Source of the DNA: Virgibacillus senegalensis
GTDB lineage: Bacteria > Bacillota > Bacilli > Bacillales > Amphibacillaceae
Direction: 5' to 3'
Length of the DNA stretch: 64,000 bases
NCBI RefSeq assembly: GCF_000821245.2
Contig: NZ_LN611424.1
Span: forward strand, 1,045,456-1,109,455
The position numbers were made by a program, and so were the translations under genes. The notes under the pieces were generated by a model, which was not told where the DNA came from, ran no database searches, and saw only the letters and a program-made list of their open reading frames with translations. Below, piece by piece: positions 26,213 to 34,257 of this stretch (the stretch's first letter is position 1; each line of letters starts with the position of its first letter).

Positions 26213-27082
26213 ATGATGATTGCAAAGTACAGGCGGAATCCAATGCCTATATGGCTTGTTCATGTAATGGAATATTCATTGGTAATTATCGGAGCGTTTT
26301 TTGTGGCGCTCGCTTTTAATGTTTTTCTTTTGCCGCATGATATCGCATCAGGCGGTGTAGCCGGTATCAGTACGATAACCAACGCATTGTTTGGCTGGGA
26401 ACCTTCTGTGGTACAGTGGGCGCTAAATATCCCTTTGTTTATTTCCGGGGTAATAATTCTTGGGAAAAACTTCGGTCTGAAATCCTTGGTCGGCACCGTG
26501 GTTTTGCCATTTTTCGTGTTTTTAACACGTGAATTACCGCCAGCTACCCCTGATCCTTTGCTTGGGGCGATTTTCGGAGGGATGGGTGTCGGGCTTGGTC
26601 TTGGCATTGTCTTCCGCGGGAAGGCGTCAACTGGAGGAATCGATCTTGCTGCCCAGATCCTTCACAAATTCACGCATTTACCGCTCGGCGTTTGTGTGCC
26701 GATATTTGATGGGATGATTGTGCTGACAGCAACGTTTGTTTTCTCGGTAGAAGAAGGGTTGTATGCCTTGATCGGCCTGTTCGTGACCAGCAGGACGATT
26801 GACTTTGTACAGGTAGGGCTGAACACGTCGAAAAATGTTTTGATCATTACCGACTATACAGAAGATATAAGGAGAGCGCTTTTGGAGGATGTCGACAGAG
26901 GTGTTACTGTTCTCAACGGGACCGGGGGATACACCGAGCAAGAACGACGCATCGTCATGTGCGTGGTAGCACAGAACGAATTCACCAAATTGACACAACT
27001 TGTGAAAAGAATTGACCCGAATGCCTTTGTGGTAGCTATGAATGCCACGGAAGTACTTGGCGAGGGTTTTAAAACCCATTGA
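26213..27082 (+). CDS. yvjA: YitT/DUF2179-family membrane protein (YvjA)
   Basis: The 289-residue protein has five or six hydrophobic segments in its first 200 residues (MEYSLVIIGAFFVALAFNVF; GIFGGMGVGL-like GAIFGGMGVGLGLGIVFRG) followed by a soluble DUF2179 domain (ALLEDVDRGVTVLNGTGGY; QLVKRIDPNAFVVAMNATEV). These YitT-type proteins are of unknown transport function; in B. subtilis yvjA lies between prfB and cccB, as here. The start is placed at ATG 26213 (ATG 26216 is equally possible); the frame runs upstream to 26147 without a ribosome binding site. Confidence 0.88.
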   Translation: MMIAKYRRNPMPIWLVHVMEYSLVIIGAFFVALAFNVFLLPHDIASGGVAGISTITNALFGWEPSVVQWALNIPLFISGVIILGKNFGLKSLVGTVVLPFFVFLTRELPPATPDPLLGAIFGGMGVGLGLGIVFRGKASTGGIDLAAQILHKFTHLPLGVCVPIFDGMIVLTATFVFSVEEGLYALIGLFVTSRTIDFVQVGLNTSKNVLIITDYTEDIRRALLEDVDRGVTVLNGTGGYTEQERRIVMCVVAQNEFTKLTQLVKRIDPNAFVVAMNATEVLGEGFKTH

Positions 27083-27127
27083 TTTGCTTATAATAGAGAG
27101 GACCAAGTAATAAATGGGGGATAGACA

Positions 27128-27502
27128 TTGAAAAAAATTTCATTCCTGTTCCTGCTTGCTGCAGCCTTTATCCTAAATGGATGCGGCTCTGGTGACCAGG
27201 CAGAAGATGATGGACAAACACCATCTGAAGACCAGCAAACCGAAGAAAATGATGGTTCGAATGCCACAGAAGGGACTGTTGATACCGCTGCAGCTGAAGA
27301 AGCATATAAGAAAAGCTGTCAATCGTGTCACGGAGCAGATTTAAGTGGCAATGTGGGACCAGATCTCACGGAAGTCGGAAGCAAGTATTCCCAGGAAGAA
27401 ATCTTGGAAATCATTGAAAAAGGCAAAGGCGGAATGCCACCAGGACAAGCGACAGGAGAAGATGCAGAATTAATCGCCACCTGGCTAGCAGAGAAAAAAT
27501 AG
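27128..27502 (+). CDS. cccB: Cytochrome c551 lipoprotein
   Basis: The 124-residue protein has a lipoprotein signal (hydrophobic FLFLLAAAFIL, lipobox LNGC with Cys19), an acidic low-complexity linker, and a single-haem cytochrome c domain with SCQSCHGADLSG (haem attachment, about residues 63-69) and GKGGMPPG holding the methionine ligand. It is anchored outside the membrane and carries electrons in respiration. TTG 27128 follows GGGGGATA. It lies between yvjA and ftsE, as in B. subtilis. Confidence 0.95.
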   Translation: MKKISFLFLLAAAFILNGCGSGDQAEDDGQTPSEDQQTEENDGSNATEGTVDTAAAEEAYKKSCQSCHGADLSGNVGPDLTEVGSKYSQEEILEIIEKGKGGMPPGQATGEDAELIATWLAEKK

Positions 27503-27510
27503 AAACAGAA

Positions 27511-27539
27511 AAAGATGTCCTGAAAAGGGCATCTTTTTT
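27511..27539 (+). terminator. Terminator of cccB
   Basis: AAAGATGTCC pairs with GGGCATCTTT around TGAAAA, followed by T. The rest of the 330-base gap to ftsE holds A+T-rich DNA with TATAAT at 27732-27737 as the only good -10 for ftsE; no matching -35 was found. Confidence 0.85.
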
Positions 27540-27829
27540 ATTCAAAAAAACAGGAAAGCTGCCGATAAAAGGAAGGTAGTTGAATTTTTCTAGCAAAATC
27601 ACTGTCTATCCTACCAATTACGTCATTATTCCGGTTGGTTTACTAGGTAAATAGGTTAAATTGTTGGGATAACGCTAAATTTGAAATATAAATGTAATAA
27701 TTTTAGGGCTAAAAAATTTTAAAAGAGATGTTATAATGTTAAAAGACTTGCTGATTCGACAAAATATCAGCGTCGGCTAGCTAGAAAATTCAACAAGATA
27801 GAACATATTGAGATAAAGGTGATAAATTT

Positions 27830-28516
27830 ATGATAGATATGCAGGGAGTTTACAAGACTTACCCGAATGGTGTCACTGCCTTGAATGGTATTGACGTCCG
27901 TATCGAGCAGGGTGAGTTTGTATATGTTGTTGGTCCAAGTGGCGCGGGGAAGTCTACGTTCATCAAGATGATTTTTAGAGAAGAGAAACCAACAAGAGGT
28001 ACAGTTATCGTCAATGATTACAAGCTTCATGATTTGAAGTGGAAAAAAGTTCCTTACTTAAGAAGGGATATAGGCGTTGTTTACCAGGATTTCAAATTAC
28101 TCCCCAAAATGACAGTCTTCGAAAATGTAGCATTCGCACTGGAAGTAATTGAAGAGAGCCCGAAAGTAATACGTAAGCGAGTTATGGATGTATTGGATCA
28201 AGTCGGTTTGAAAAACAAAGCTCGCTTTATCCCGGATGAATTATCTGGGGGAGAACAACAACGGGTAGCCATTGCCAGGGCGATTGTCAATCATCCTCAT
28301 TTGGTTATCGCTGATGAACCGACCGGAAACCTGGATCCGGAAACTTCGTGGGATATCATGAAAATCCTAGAAGAAATCAATGCAACAGGAACAACCATTC
28401 TAATGGCCACTCACAGCAAAGAGATTGTGAATACTATCAAGAAACGCGTCATTGCTATCGAAGACGGTATTGTAGTGCGTGATGAACACCGAGGTGAATA
28501 TGGCTATGAAATTTAA
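27830..28516 (+). CDS. ftsE: FtsE, ATP-binding subunit of the FtsEX complex
   Basis: The 228-residue ABC ATPase shows Walker A GPSGAGKST (about residues 35-43), signature LSGGEQQRVAIA (about 138-149) and Walker B LVIADEPTGNLD. FtsE powers conformational change of FtsX, which controls peptidoglycan hydrolases during elongation and division. It overlaps ftsX by 17 bases. AAGGTGATAA precedes ATG 27830. Confidence 0.96.
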   Translation: MIDMQGVYKTYPNGVTALNGIDVRIEQGEFVYVVGPSGAGKSTFIKMIFREEKPTRGTVIVNDYKLHDLKWKKVPYLRRDIGVVYQDFKLLPKMTVFENVAFALEVIEESPKVIRKRVMDVLDQVGLKNKARFIPDELSGGEQQRVAIARAIVNHPHLVIADEPTGNLDPETSWDIMKILEEINATGTTILMATHSKEIVNTIKKRVIAIEDGIVVRDEHRGEYGYEI

Positions 28517-29399
28517 TACATTCAAAAGGCACCTTCGCGAAGGCGCTAAAAACATCCGCCGGAATGGCTGGATGACGATTGCTTCTGTAGGAGCTGTAAC
28601 AACTACCTTGATTTTGGTCGGTGCTTTTCTTGCCTTGATGCTTAACCTGAACCAAGTAGCCGGAAACATCGAGGAAGACGTGGAAATAAAAGCGCTGGTA
28701 GAAGTTACTGCTGATGAAGCGCAAGTAGACGAAATCCGCCAACAAATCGAAAACATCCCTGATGTTGCTAGTATAGATTATTCCTCAAAAGAAGAGGAAT
28801 TAAACGGTTTAATAGAAAGTATGGGCGAGCAAGGTGAAACGTGGGAGATGTTCGAACAGGACAACCCGCTGAATGACGCTTTTGTCGTCAAAACAGCAGA
28901 TCCGCTAGATACGTTTAATGTAGCTTCAGAATTAGAAAAAATCGATAATATTCAGGAAGTAAACTATGGAGAAGACGTAGTCCAAAATTTATTCCGTTTC
29001 AATAAGTACGCAAGAAACATCGGATTGGCCTTGATTATCGGCTTGGTTTTCACGGCAATCTTCCTTATTTCCAATACCATTAAAATTACCATCATGGCTC
29101 GCAGCAAGGAAATTGGCATTATGAAGCTTGTAGGAGCAACGAATGCATTTATTCGCTGGCCGTTTTTCATAGAAGGTCTGCTTCTCGGGGTACTTGGAAG
29201 TATTATTCCGATAGCAGTGATTATCTCAGGTTATTATTACCTAGACACGAATGTAAGCCAATTGATCACATTTGATTTTGTCTCATTGATGCCTTTCAAT
29301 CCGTTTGCTTGGCAGCTTTCCCTCATCATTCTGGGAATCGGCGCAGTAATCGGAGTTTGGGGCAGTGTCATGAGCGTTCGGAAGTTCTTAAAGGTGTAG
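28500..29399 (+). CDS. ftsX: FtsX, membrane subunit of the FtsEX complex
   Basis: The 299-residue protein has one N-terminal membrane segment (MTIASVGAVTTTLILVGAFL core), an extracellular domain (about residues 50-170) and three C-terminal segments (LALIIGLVFTAIFLISN; GLLLGVLGSIIPIAVIIS; LSLIILGIGAVIGVWG), the FtsX pattern. The extracellular domain contacts the hydrolase that it switches on. ATG 28500 follows GAGGTG within ftsE; ATG 28506 is an alternative. An M23 hydrolase gene follows directly and is the likely partner. Confidence 0.95.
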   Translation: MAMKFNTFKRHLREGAKNIRRNGWMTIASVGAVTTTLILVGAFLALMLNLNQVAGNIEEDVEIKALVEVTADEAQVDEIRQQIENIPDVASIDYSSKEEELNGLIESMGEQGETWEMFEQDNPLNDAFVVKTADPLDTFNVASELEKIDNIQEVNYGEDVVQNLFRFNKYARNIGLALIIGLVFTAIFLISNTIKITIMARSKEIGIMKLVGATNAFIRWPFFIEGLLLGVLGSIIPIAVIISGYYYLDTNVSQLITFDFVSLMPFNPFAWQLSLIILGIGAVIGVWGSVMSVRKFLKV

Positions 29400-29467
29400 G
29401 CAGAAAAGTTAGTCAACAAAAAAGAAAAAACCAATCGCTATATGGGTATTAACAGGGGGAAAAGAAG

Positions 29468-30889
29468 ATGAATAAGAAAAAACCGGCATATTTATTCATG
29501 ATCACTGCATTAACGTTAGGAACTGTTTTACCGGGTGTCAGCCATGTCAAAGCAAATGAAATGGACAACGTAAAAGAAGAAATCAATTCTTTGAAAGAAA
29601 AACAGAATGATGTCAGTGAAGAGAAAAATCAAGTGAATGGTAAAAAGTCCAACACAGAAGAGAAAATTGAACAGAATAAAGAAAACCAGAACAAGGTAAC
29701 AAACGAAATCGAGACAATCGATCAGGAACTCGCTGATGCACAAGAAAGAATCGCAGACAAAGAAGCGGAAATCAGCACAACCAATCAGGAAATCGAGCAA
29801 ACTACTGCTGAAATCGAAAAGACCAAACAAGAAATTGAACAGCTGAAAGCGGATATCGAAGACCTGAAAGAGCGGATTGCCAAGCGAGAAGATTTGTTGA
29901 AAAACCGTTTGCGTAACATTCAGAAAAACGGTGGGGATATCAGTTACCTGGAAGTCCTGATGGGAGCGCAAAACTTCGGGGATTTCATCAACCGGGCAAC
30001 TGCCGTGAACAAAATCATGGATCAAGACAAAGATATAATGGAAACCCATAGGGCAGAAAAAGCTGAACTGGAAACGAAACAAAAAGAAGTGGAAACAAAG
30101 AAAGAACAGCTGGAAACTAAGCAAGCAGAGCTTGAAAACAAGAAGAACAGTTTGCAACAACAAAAGCAGGAACTTGAATCGTTGAAAGCTGATCTGAACA
30201 AGAAGATGGAACAAAAGGAATCGTACATGGCTGAGCTGGAAAACGAAGAGCATGAACTGGAAGAATACAAAATGTCTCTAGAGGAAGAGCAGCAATTGCT
30301 TGCAAGCCAGGAAAGCGCGATTCAACAAGCAATTCAGCAGGCACAAGCTGAGCAGCAAAAACTGGAACAGCTGGCAGCAGAGAAAAAGCGTCAAGAAGAA
30401 GCCCGCAAGAAAGCGGCGGCAGCCAAATCAAGCGGAAGCAGTAGCAGCGGCGGCTCATCTTCCCAAAGCAACGTCTCTTCCCAGCAATCAAGCGGTAATG
30501 GCATGTTTTCTCGTCCAGCAAGTGGTCGAAACACTTCCGGCATAGGGCAGCGCTGGGGTACGTTCCATGCAGGGATCGATATTGCCAATAGCATCGGTAC
30601 ACCTGTCCATGCTTCAGCTAGTGGGGTAGTAAGTAGAGCATACCGGTCTTCCTCTTATGGAAACTGTGTATTTATCAGCCATTACATTGATGGACAAGTT
30701 TACACTACTGTATATGCTCATTTAAATAGCTATAACGTATCGACTGGTCAGACTGTGAGCCAAGGACAGCAAATCGGACAATTGGGTAATACGGGCGATT
30801 CAACTGGACCTCACTTGCACTTTGAACTGCACAAAGGACCATGGAATGCTTCGAAAAGTAATGCAGTAAACCCTTATAACTACTTCTAA
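29468..30889 (+). CDS. EnvC-like coiled-coil M23 peptidoglycan hydrolase or activator
   Basis: The 473-residue protein has a signal peptide (PAYLFMITALTLGTVLPGVS..KANEM), two long coiled coils (about residues 35-165 and 190-320) and a C-terminal M23/LytM domain from about residue 345. In it GTFHAGIDIANSIGTP and GPHLHFELH provide the histidine/aspartate zinc ligands, so it looks catalytically intact. Coiled coil plus LytM is the EnvC layout that binds FtsX. In B. subtilis FtsEX instead controls CwlO (YvcE), an NlpC/P60 enzyme encoded elsewhere. Position after ftsX suggests direct control by it. Confidence 0.88.
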   Translation: MNKKKPAYLFMITALTLGTVLPGVSHVKANEMDNVKEEINSLKEKQNDVSEEKNQVNGKKSNTEEKIEQNKENQNKVTNEIETIDQELADAQERIADKEAEISTTNQEIEQTTAEIEKTKQEIEQLKADIEDLKERIAKREDLLKNRLRNIQKNGGDISYLEVLMGAQNFGDFINRATAVNKIMDQDKDIMETHRAEKAELETKQKEVETKKEQLETKQAELENKKNSLQQQKQELESLKADLNKKMEQKESYMAELENEEHELEEYKMSLEEEQQLLASQESAIQQAIQQAQAEQQKLEQLAAEKKRQEEARKKAAAAKSSGSSSSGGSSSQSNVSSQQSSGNGMFSRPASGRNTSGIGQRWGTFHAGIDIANSIGTPVHASASGVVSRAYRSSSYGNCVFISHYIDGQVYTTVYAHLNSYNVSTGQTVSQGQQIGQLGNTGDSTGPHLHFELHKGPWNASKSNAVNPYNYF

Positions 30890-30935
30890 GCTTTGTTGAC
30901 ATGTTTGGGACAAGTCCCGCATAAACTGAATTAAG

Positions 30936-30972
30936 AAAAGGCATCGCACAGCTTCGGTGTGATGCCTTTTTC
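30936..30972 (+). terminator. Terminator of the ftsEX-M23 unit
   Basis: AAAAGGCATC and GATGCCTTTTT pair with an inner CGCACAGCTTCGGTGTG hairpin, followed by T. Confidence 0.9.
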
Positions 30973-31079
30973 TACATCTTCCTTTTTTTCTATTGTCTCT
31001 CAACCAGGGATTATTTCATGTTAAAGTAGTAAGGAGAGGCTTTTGGCGGAACAGAATTAAATCCATTGGAGTGAAAACC

Positions 31080-32564
31080 ATGAATCTCAAGAAACGCTAC
31101 ATAGCGGTGATAATGGCAGCGGCTTTACTGCTCGGCGCTGTCGGGGCCTATTTCGGTGTCCAGCTCGCCCAGTCACAGGATTCCACTGCCGGGCAGGGAA
31201 ACAGTAGTGAAAAGTTTACTGATTTAAGTGCAGATGAGCAGCAACAGTTTATGGAAAGTGCACAAGGGAGCGAACAACTTGATAAGGTGAACAAGGCGTT
31301 TAACCTGATAAAAGACAGTTACTTGGAAGATGTGGAGGACAGCCAGCTAATTGAAGGCGCGATTCAAGGAATGATGGACAGCCTCGAGGATCCATATAGT
31401 GTATATATGGATCAGGAAACGGTAGAGGAATTCAATCATTCGATCGAATCATCGTTTGAAGGAATTGGTGCCGAGGTAAGCATGGTGGAAGGAAAGGTTA
31501 CCATCATTGCACCCATCAAGGATTCCCCGGCTGAAGAAGCAGGTTTGAAACCGAACGATCAAATCCTCAAAGTGGACGGAGAAAGTGTAGAAGGATTGGA
31601 TTTATACGACGCTGTTTCCAAAATTAGAGGGGAGCAGGGATCGAAGGTAACATTGGAAATCAACCGGCCGGGAGTTTCAGATCCTTTGAATATCGAATTG
31701 ACAAGGGACGACATTCCACTAGAAACCGTGTATGCCGATACAGAAGAAGTAAACGGTAAAACAGCAGGAATCATCGAGATCACTTCTTTTTCAGAAGGAA
31801 CAGCAAAACGGTTCGACGAGGAACTTGCGAAACTGGAAGAGAAAAATATAGATGGATTGGTTATCGATGTCCGAGGAAACCCTGGCGGCTTGTTTACCGC
31901 TGTAGAGGATATTCTGAAAAATTTCATTCCAAAGGATACACCATATGTCCAAATAGAAGACCGCAATGGGGAAAAGTCCCGTTATTTCTCTGAAATTGAG
32001 GGAAAGAAAGGCTATCCGGTCAGTGTTTTGATCGATGAAGGCAGCGCTTCTGCCTCGGAAATACTGGCAGGGGCAATGAAAGAAGCGGGTGACGCAGAGC
32101 TTGTCGGTACCACTAGTTTTGGGAAAGGTACTGTTCAGCAAGCCATTCCATTGGGAGATGGCAGTACGATCAAGATGACGTTATTCAAATGGTTGACACC
32201 GGAAGGGAACTGGATTCATGAAAAAGGCATTGAACCTACAGTAGAAATCAAGCAGCCGGATTATTTTTATACGAATCCTCTGCAAGTGGAGGAACCGCTT
32301 GAGCTGAACCAAAACAACGATCAAGTGAAGAATGCCCAAATCATGCTTAGTGGACTTGGTTATGAGCCTGGCAATAAGGATGGACTATTTGACCAGAAAA
32401 CGGCAACAGCAGTACAACAATTCCAAGGGGACAAGAGCCTCGACCAAACCGGCAAAATTGATGAGCAGACAGCCAACAAGCTGCAAGCTGATATTGTGGA
32501 AAAAATTAGAGAAGGCAGTAACGACAAACAAAAAGAAAAAGCACTGGAAGTATTGTTTCAGTAA
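31080..32564 (+). CDS. ctpB: CtpB-type S41 carboxy-terminal processing peptidase
   Basis: The 494-residue protein has an N-terminal membrane anchor (VIMAAALLLGAVGAYFGVQL core), a PDZ domain (about residues 125-215), the S41 catalytic domain with DEGSASASEILAGA (nucleophile Ser near residue 323) and FGKGTVQ (Lys near 348), and a C-terminal peptidoglycan-binding repeat (LSGLGYEPGNKDGLFDQKTA). It acts outside the membrane; in B. subtilis CtpB trims SpoIVFA during sporulation signalling. ATG 31080 follows TTGGAGTG; the longer frame from 30993 has no site. The next gene is minJ, as in B. subtilis. Confidence 0.92.
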   Translation: MNLKKRYIAVIMAAALLLGAVGAYFGVQLAQSQDSTAGQGNSSEKFTDLSADEQQQFMESAQGSEQLDKVNKAFNLIKDSYLEDVEDSQLIEGAIQGMMDSLEDPYSVYMDQETVEEFNHSIESSFEGIGAEVSMVEGKVTIIAPIKDSPAEEAGLKPNDQILKVDGESVEGLDLYDAVSKIRGEQGSKVTLEINRPGVSDPLNIELTRDDIPLETVYADTEEVNGKTAGIIEITSFSEGTAKRFDEELAKLEEKNIDGLVIDVRGNPGGLFTAVEDILKNFIPKDTPYVQIEDRNGEKSRYFSEIEGKKGYPVSVLIDEGSASASEILAGAMKEAGDAELVGTTSFGKGTVQQAIPLGDGSTIKMTLFKWLTPEGNWIHEKGIEPTVEIKQPDYFYTNPLQVEEPLELNQNNDQVKNAQIMLSGLGYEPGNKDGLFDQKTATAVQQFQGDKSLDQTGKIDEQTANKLQADIVEKIREGSNDKQKEKALEVLFQ

Positions 32565-32576
32565 CTAACATTACTA

Positions 32577-32610
32577 ACACCCGCCCGGTCCCAGCCGGCG
32601 GGTGTTTTTT
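32577..32610 (+). terminator. Terminator of ctpB
   Basis: ACACCCGCC pairs with GGCGGGTGT around CGGTCCCAGCC, followed by TTTTT. Confidence 0.9.
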
Positions 32611-32614
32611 AGGT

Positions 32615-32680
32615 GAACCGGGGTCAGTCCCCCAACGAGGTAAAGTGTTAACACGTTATCTCGTTGGGGGACTGACCCCA
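32615..32680. repeat. REP-like palindromic element C (perfect 20-bp stem)
   Basis: Arms 32620-32639 and 32660-32679 are exact reverse complements over 20 bases (outer part GGGGTCAGTCCCCC, inner part AACGAG) around a 20-base loop that holds GTGTTAACAC. The arms differ from element B by a compensated change (GTCAGTC for GACAGTC), so pairing rather than sequence is conserved. Confidence 0.85.
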
Positions 32681-32739
32681 AAAAGATCTTATTTGCTATT
32701 ACTCGTTCATAATATTGCTGTCTTATAGGCATTTTCCTA

Positions 32740-32748
32740 TGCTATAAT
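32740..32748 (+). promoter_or_regulatory. Extended -10 promoter candidate of minJ
   Basis: TGC-TATAAT (32740-32748) lies about 60 bases before ATG 32810; no well-spaced -35 is visible. Confidence 0.45.
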
Positions 32749-32809
32749 AAACCTACTATTATCGAGACAAGAAACGTGATAGAATTACGAGCCGGAGAGG
32801 AGGGATGGC

Positions 32810-34009
32810 ATGGCGATGGATGCATGGTTGATAGAGTTAGCAAAAGGAGTCGGCAGGCTGTTTTTGAATCCGCTGCTGTACTGGTCGGTAATCCTTCTTT
32901 TGTTGGCTTCTACCCGGCGGATAAAACAAGAACGCACTCAGTTTGGACTTAAGGTTTTCGATGCATTTTCAGAAGCGAAGCATACGTGGTCAGTCAGTAT
33001 GATTGGAGGGATTCTGCTATCGGCAGCTTTTGTCGGAGGCGGAGTAGTATTCAGCTATCCAGTTGTCATACTGTTGTCGATCATGATGATTTTGTTGTCC
33101 ATTACGGGAAGATTCACTTTGTTATCGGCAGCTTACACCTTCGGGTTCAGCTACTTGATTTTACTAATTGCTCCGCCTTTGATAGAGCAATATTCCGATT
33201 TTAGCTGGACAACGGATTTGCAATCCCTGAATTTCACCGGGCTTGCCATACTGCTTTCGGCCTTTCTAGTAATAGAAGCCTTTTTGTATTTGCGAATTTC
33301 CAGCAGGGAAACCTATCCGGAATTAGTAAAAGGGAGCCGTGGGAAATGGGTGGGGCGGCACCGTCTGAAAAAACTTGCCGTCATTCCGTTTTTCACGCTG
33401 GTGCCAGCGGGCATGATCGAACCATTCGCAGATTGGTGGCCTGTATTACATATCCAGGGAGAAAGCTTCGGTCTTATTCTTTTGCCTTTGATGACAGGAT
33501 TGGAGCAAGTAGTAAAAGGGACAAAGCCAGTACATGCTGCCAAAAATATTGGCAGATCTGTCCTAGTGCTTGCATTCCTCGTACTATTTTTTGCTATTGC
33601 GAGTTACTTTGTGCCGTTTTTCTCACTTGGAGCATTTGCTGTAGCTTTGATTGGCAGGGAATGGATTACGTATCGTTTTCGTGAGAAAGAAAAGCAGGAG
33701 CAGCCTTTCTTCCATCCTTCTGAAAAGGGTCTGCTGATACTCGGTATCATTCCAGGTACCCCGGCAGATAGACTCGGTATGCTTGTCGGAGAGCGGATTG
33801 AACGGGTGAACGGGCAGCAAATCGGGAATGAAAAGGAGTTTTACAGCGCTTTGCAGCGGAATAGTGCCTTTTGCAAATTAGAGGTAAGGGATGAACAGGG
33901 AGAGCTTCGTTTCTTACAGCGAGCGATGTACCAGGGGGATCCACATGAACTCGGTATCCTGTTCGCAAAAGAGGAATACCGCTTACGTCAAAAGGAAAAG
34001 ACTAGCTAA
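32810..34009 (+). CDS. minJ: MinJ, division-site topological determinant
   Basis: The 399-residue protein has about seven hydrophobic segments in the first 300 residues (NPLLYWSVILLLLAS; SMIGGILLSAAFVGGGVVF; LVLAFLVLFFAIASYF) and a C-terminal PDZ-like domain (LLILGIIPGTPADRLGMLVGERIERVNGQQIG). This is the layout of MinJ, which links DivIVA at the poles and septum to MinD. Position after ctpB matches B. subtilis; the swarming gene swrA found between them there is absent here. GAGGAGGG precedes ATG 32810. Confidence 0.9.
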   Translation: MAMDAWLIELAKGVGRLFLNPLLYWSVILLLLASTRRIKQERTQFGLKVFDAFSEAKHTWSVSMIGGILLSAAFVGGGVVFSYPVVILLSIMMILLSITGRFTLLSAAYTFGFSYLILLIAPPLIEQYSDFSWTTDLQSLNFTGLAILLSAFLVIEAFLYLRISSRETYPELVKGSRGKWVGRHRLKKLAVIPFFTLVPAGMIEPFADWWPVLHIQGESFGLILLPLMTGLEQVVKGTKPVHAAKNIGRSVLVLAFLVLFFAIASYFVPFFSLGAFAVALIGREWITYRFREKEKQEQPFFHPSEKGLLILGIIPGTPADRLGMLVGERIERVNGQQIGNEKEFYSALQRNSAFCKLEVRDEQGELRFLQRAMYQGDPHELGILFAKEEYRLRQKEKTS

Positions 34010-34035
34010 ACAATAGGATAAAGGTTTTTAGTAAA

Positions 34036-34064
34036 GGGGTGCCCTGTCTGGCACCTCTTGTTTT
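34036..34064 (+). terminator. Terminator of minJ
   Basis: AGGGGTGCC pairs with GGCACCTCT around CTGTCT and is followed by TGTTTT. Confidence 0.8.
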
Positions 34065-34156
34065 ATTCTATTAAGTTCCCATCCCAAAGTTGTTGAAGAA
34101 AGGGTGGTGCACACCTTAAGTTCTTGTGACAAAAATAATAGAGAGAAATAAAAACT

Positions 34157-34194
34157 ACTAAAAAAGCATCGTATAAAAACAATGCTTTTTTAGT
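34157..34194. terminator. Bidirectional terminator between minJ and the SNF2 helicase
   Basis: ACTAAAAAAGCAT (34157-34169) and ATGCTTTTTTAGT (34182-34194) are perfect complements with A and T runs on both strands, suited to stopping the convergent helicase gene. Confidence 0.85.
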
Positions 34195-34257
34195 GTTTCG
34201 TTATAAAAGGGTTGGTAAAGTGTAATTTTCTATCTCAAAAAGACCTCTTTGCCCCTG

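Noticed and set aside
29528..30253. Minus-strand frame of 241 codons rich in Phe and Leu
   Set aside because: It is the antisense shadow of the Glu/Lys/Gln-rich coiled coil of the M23 protein.
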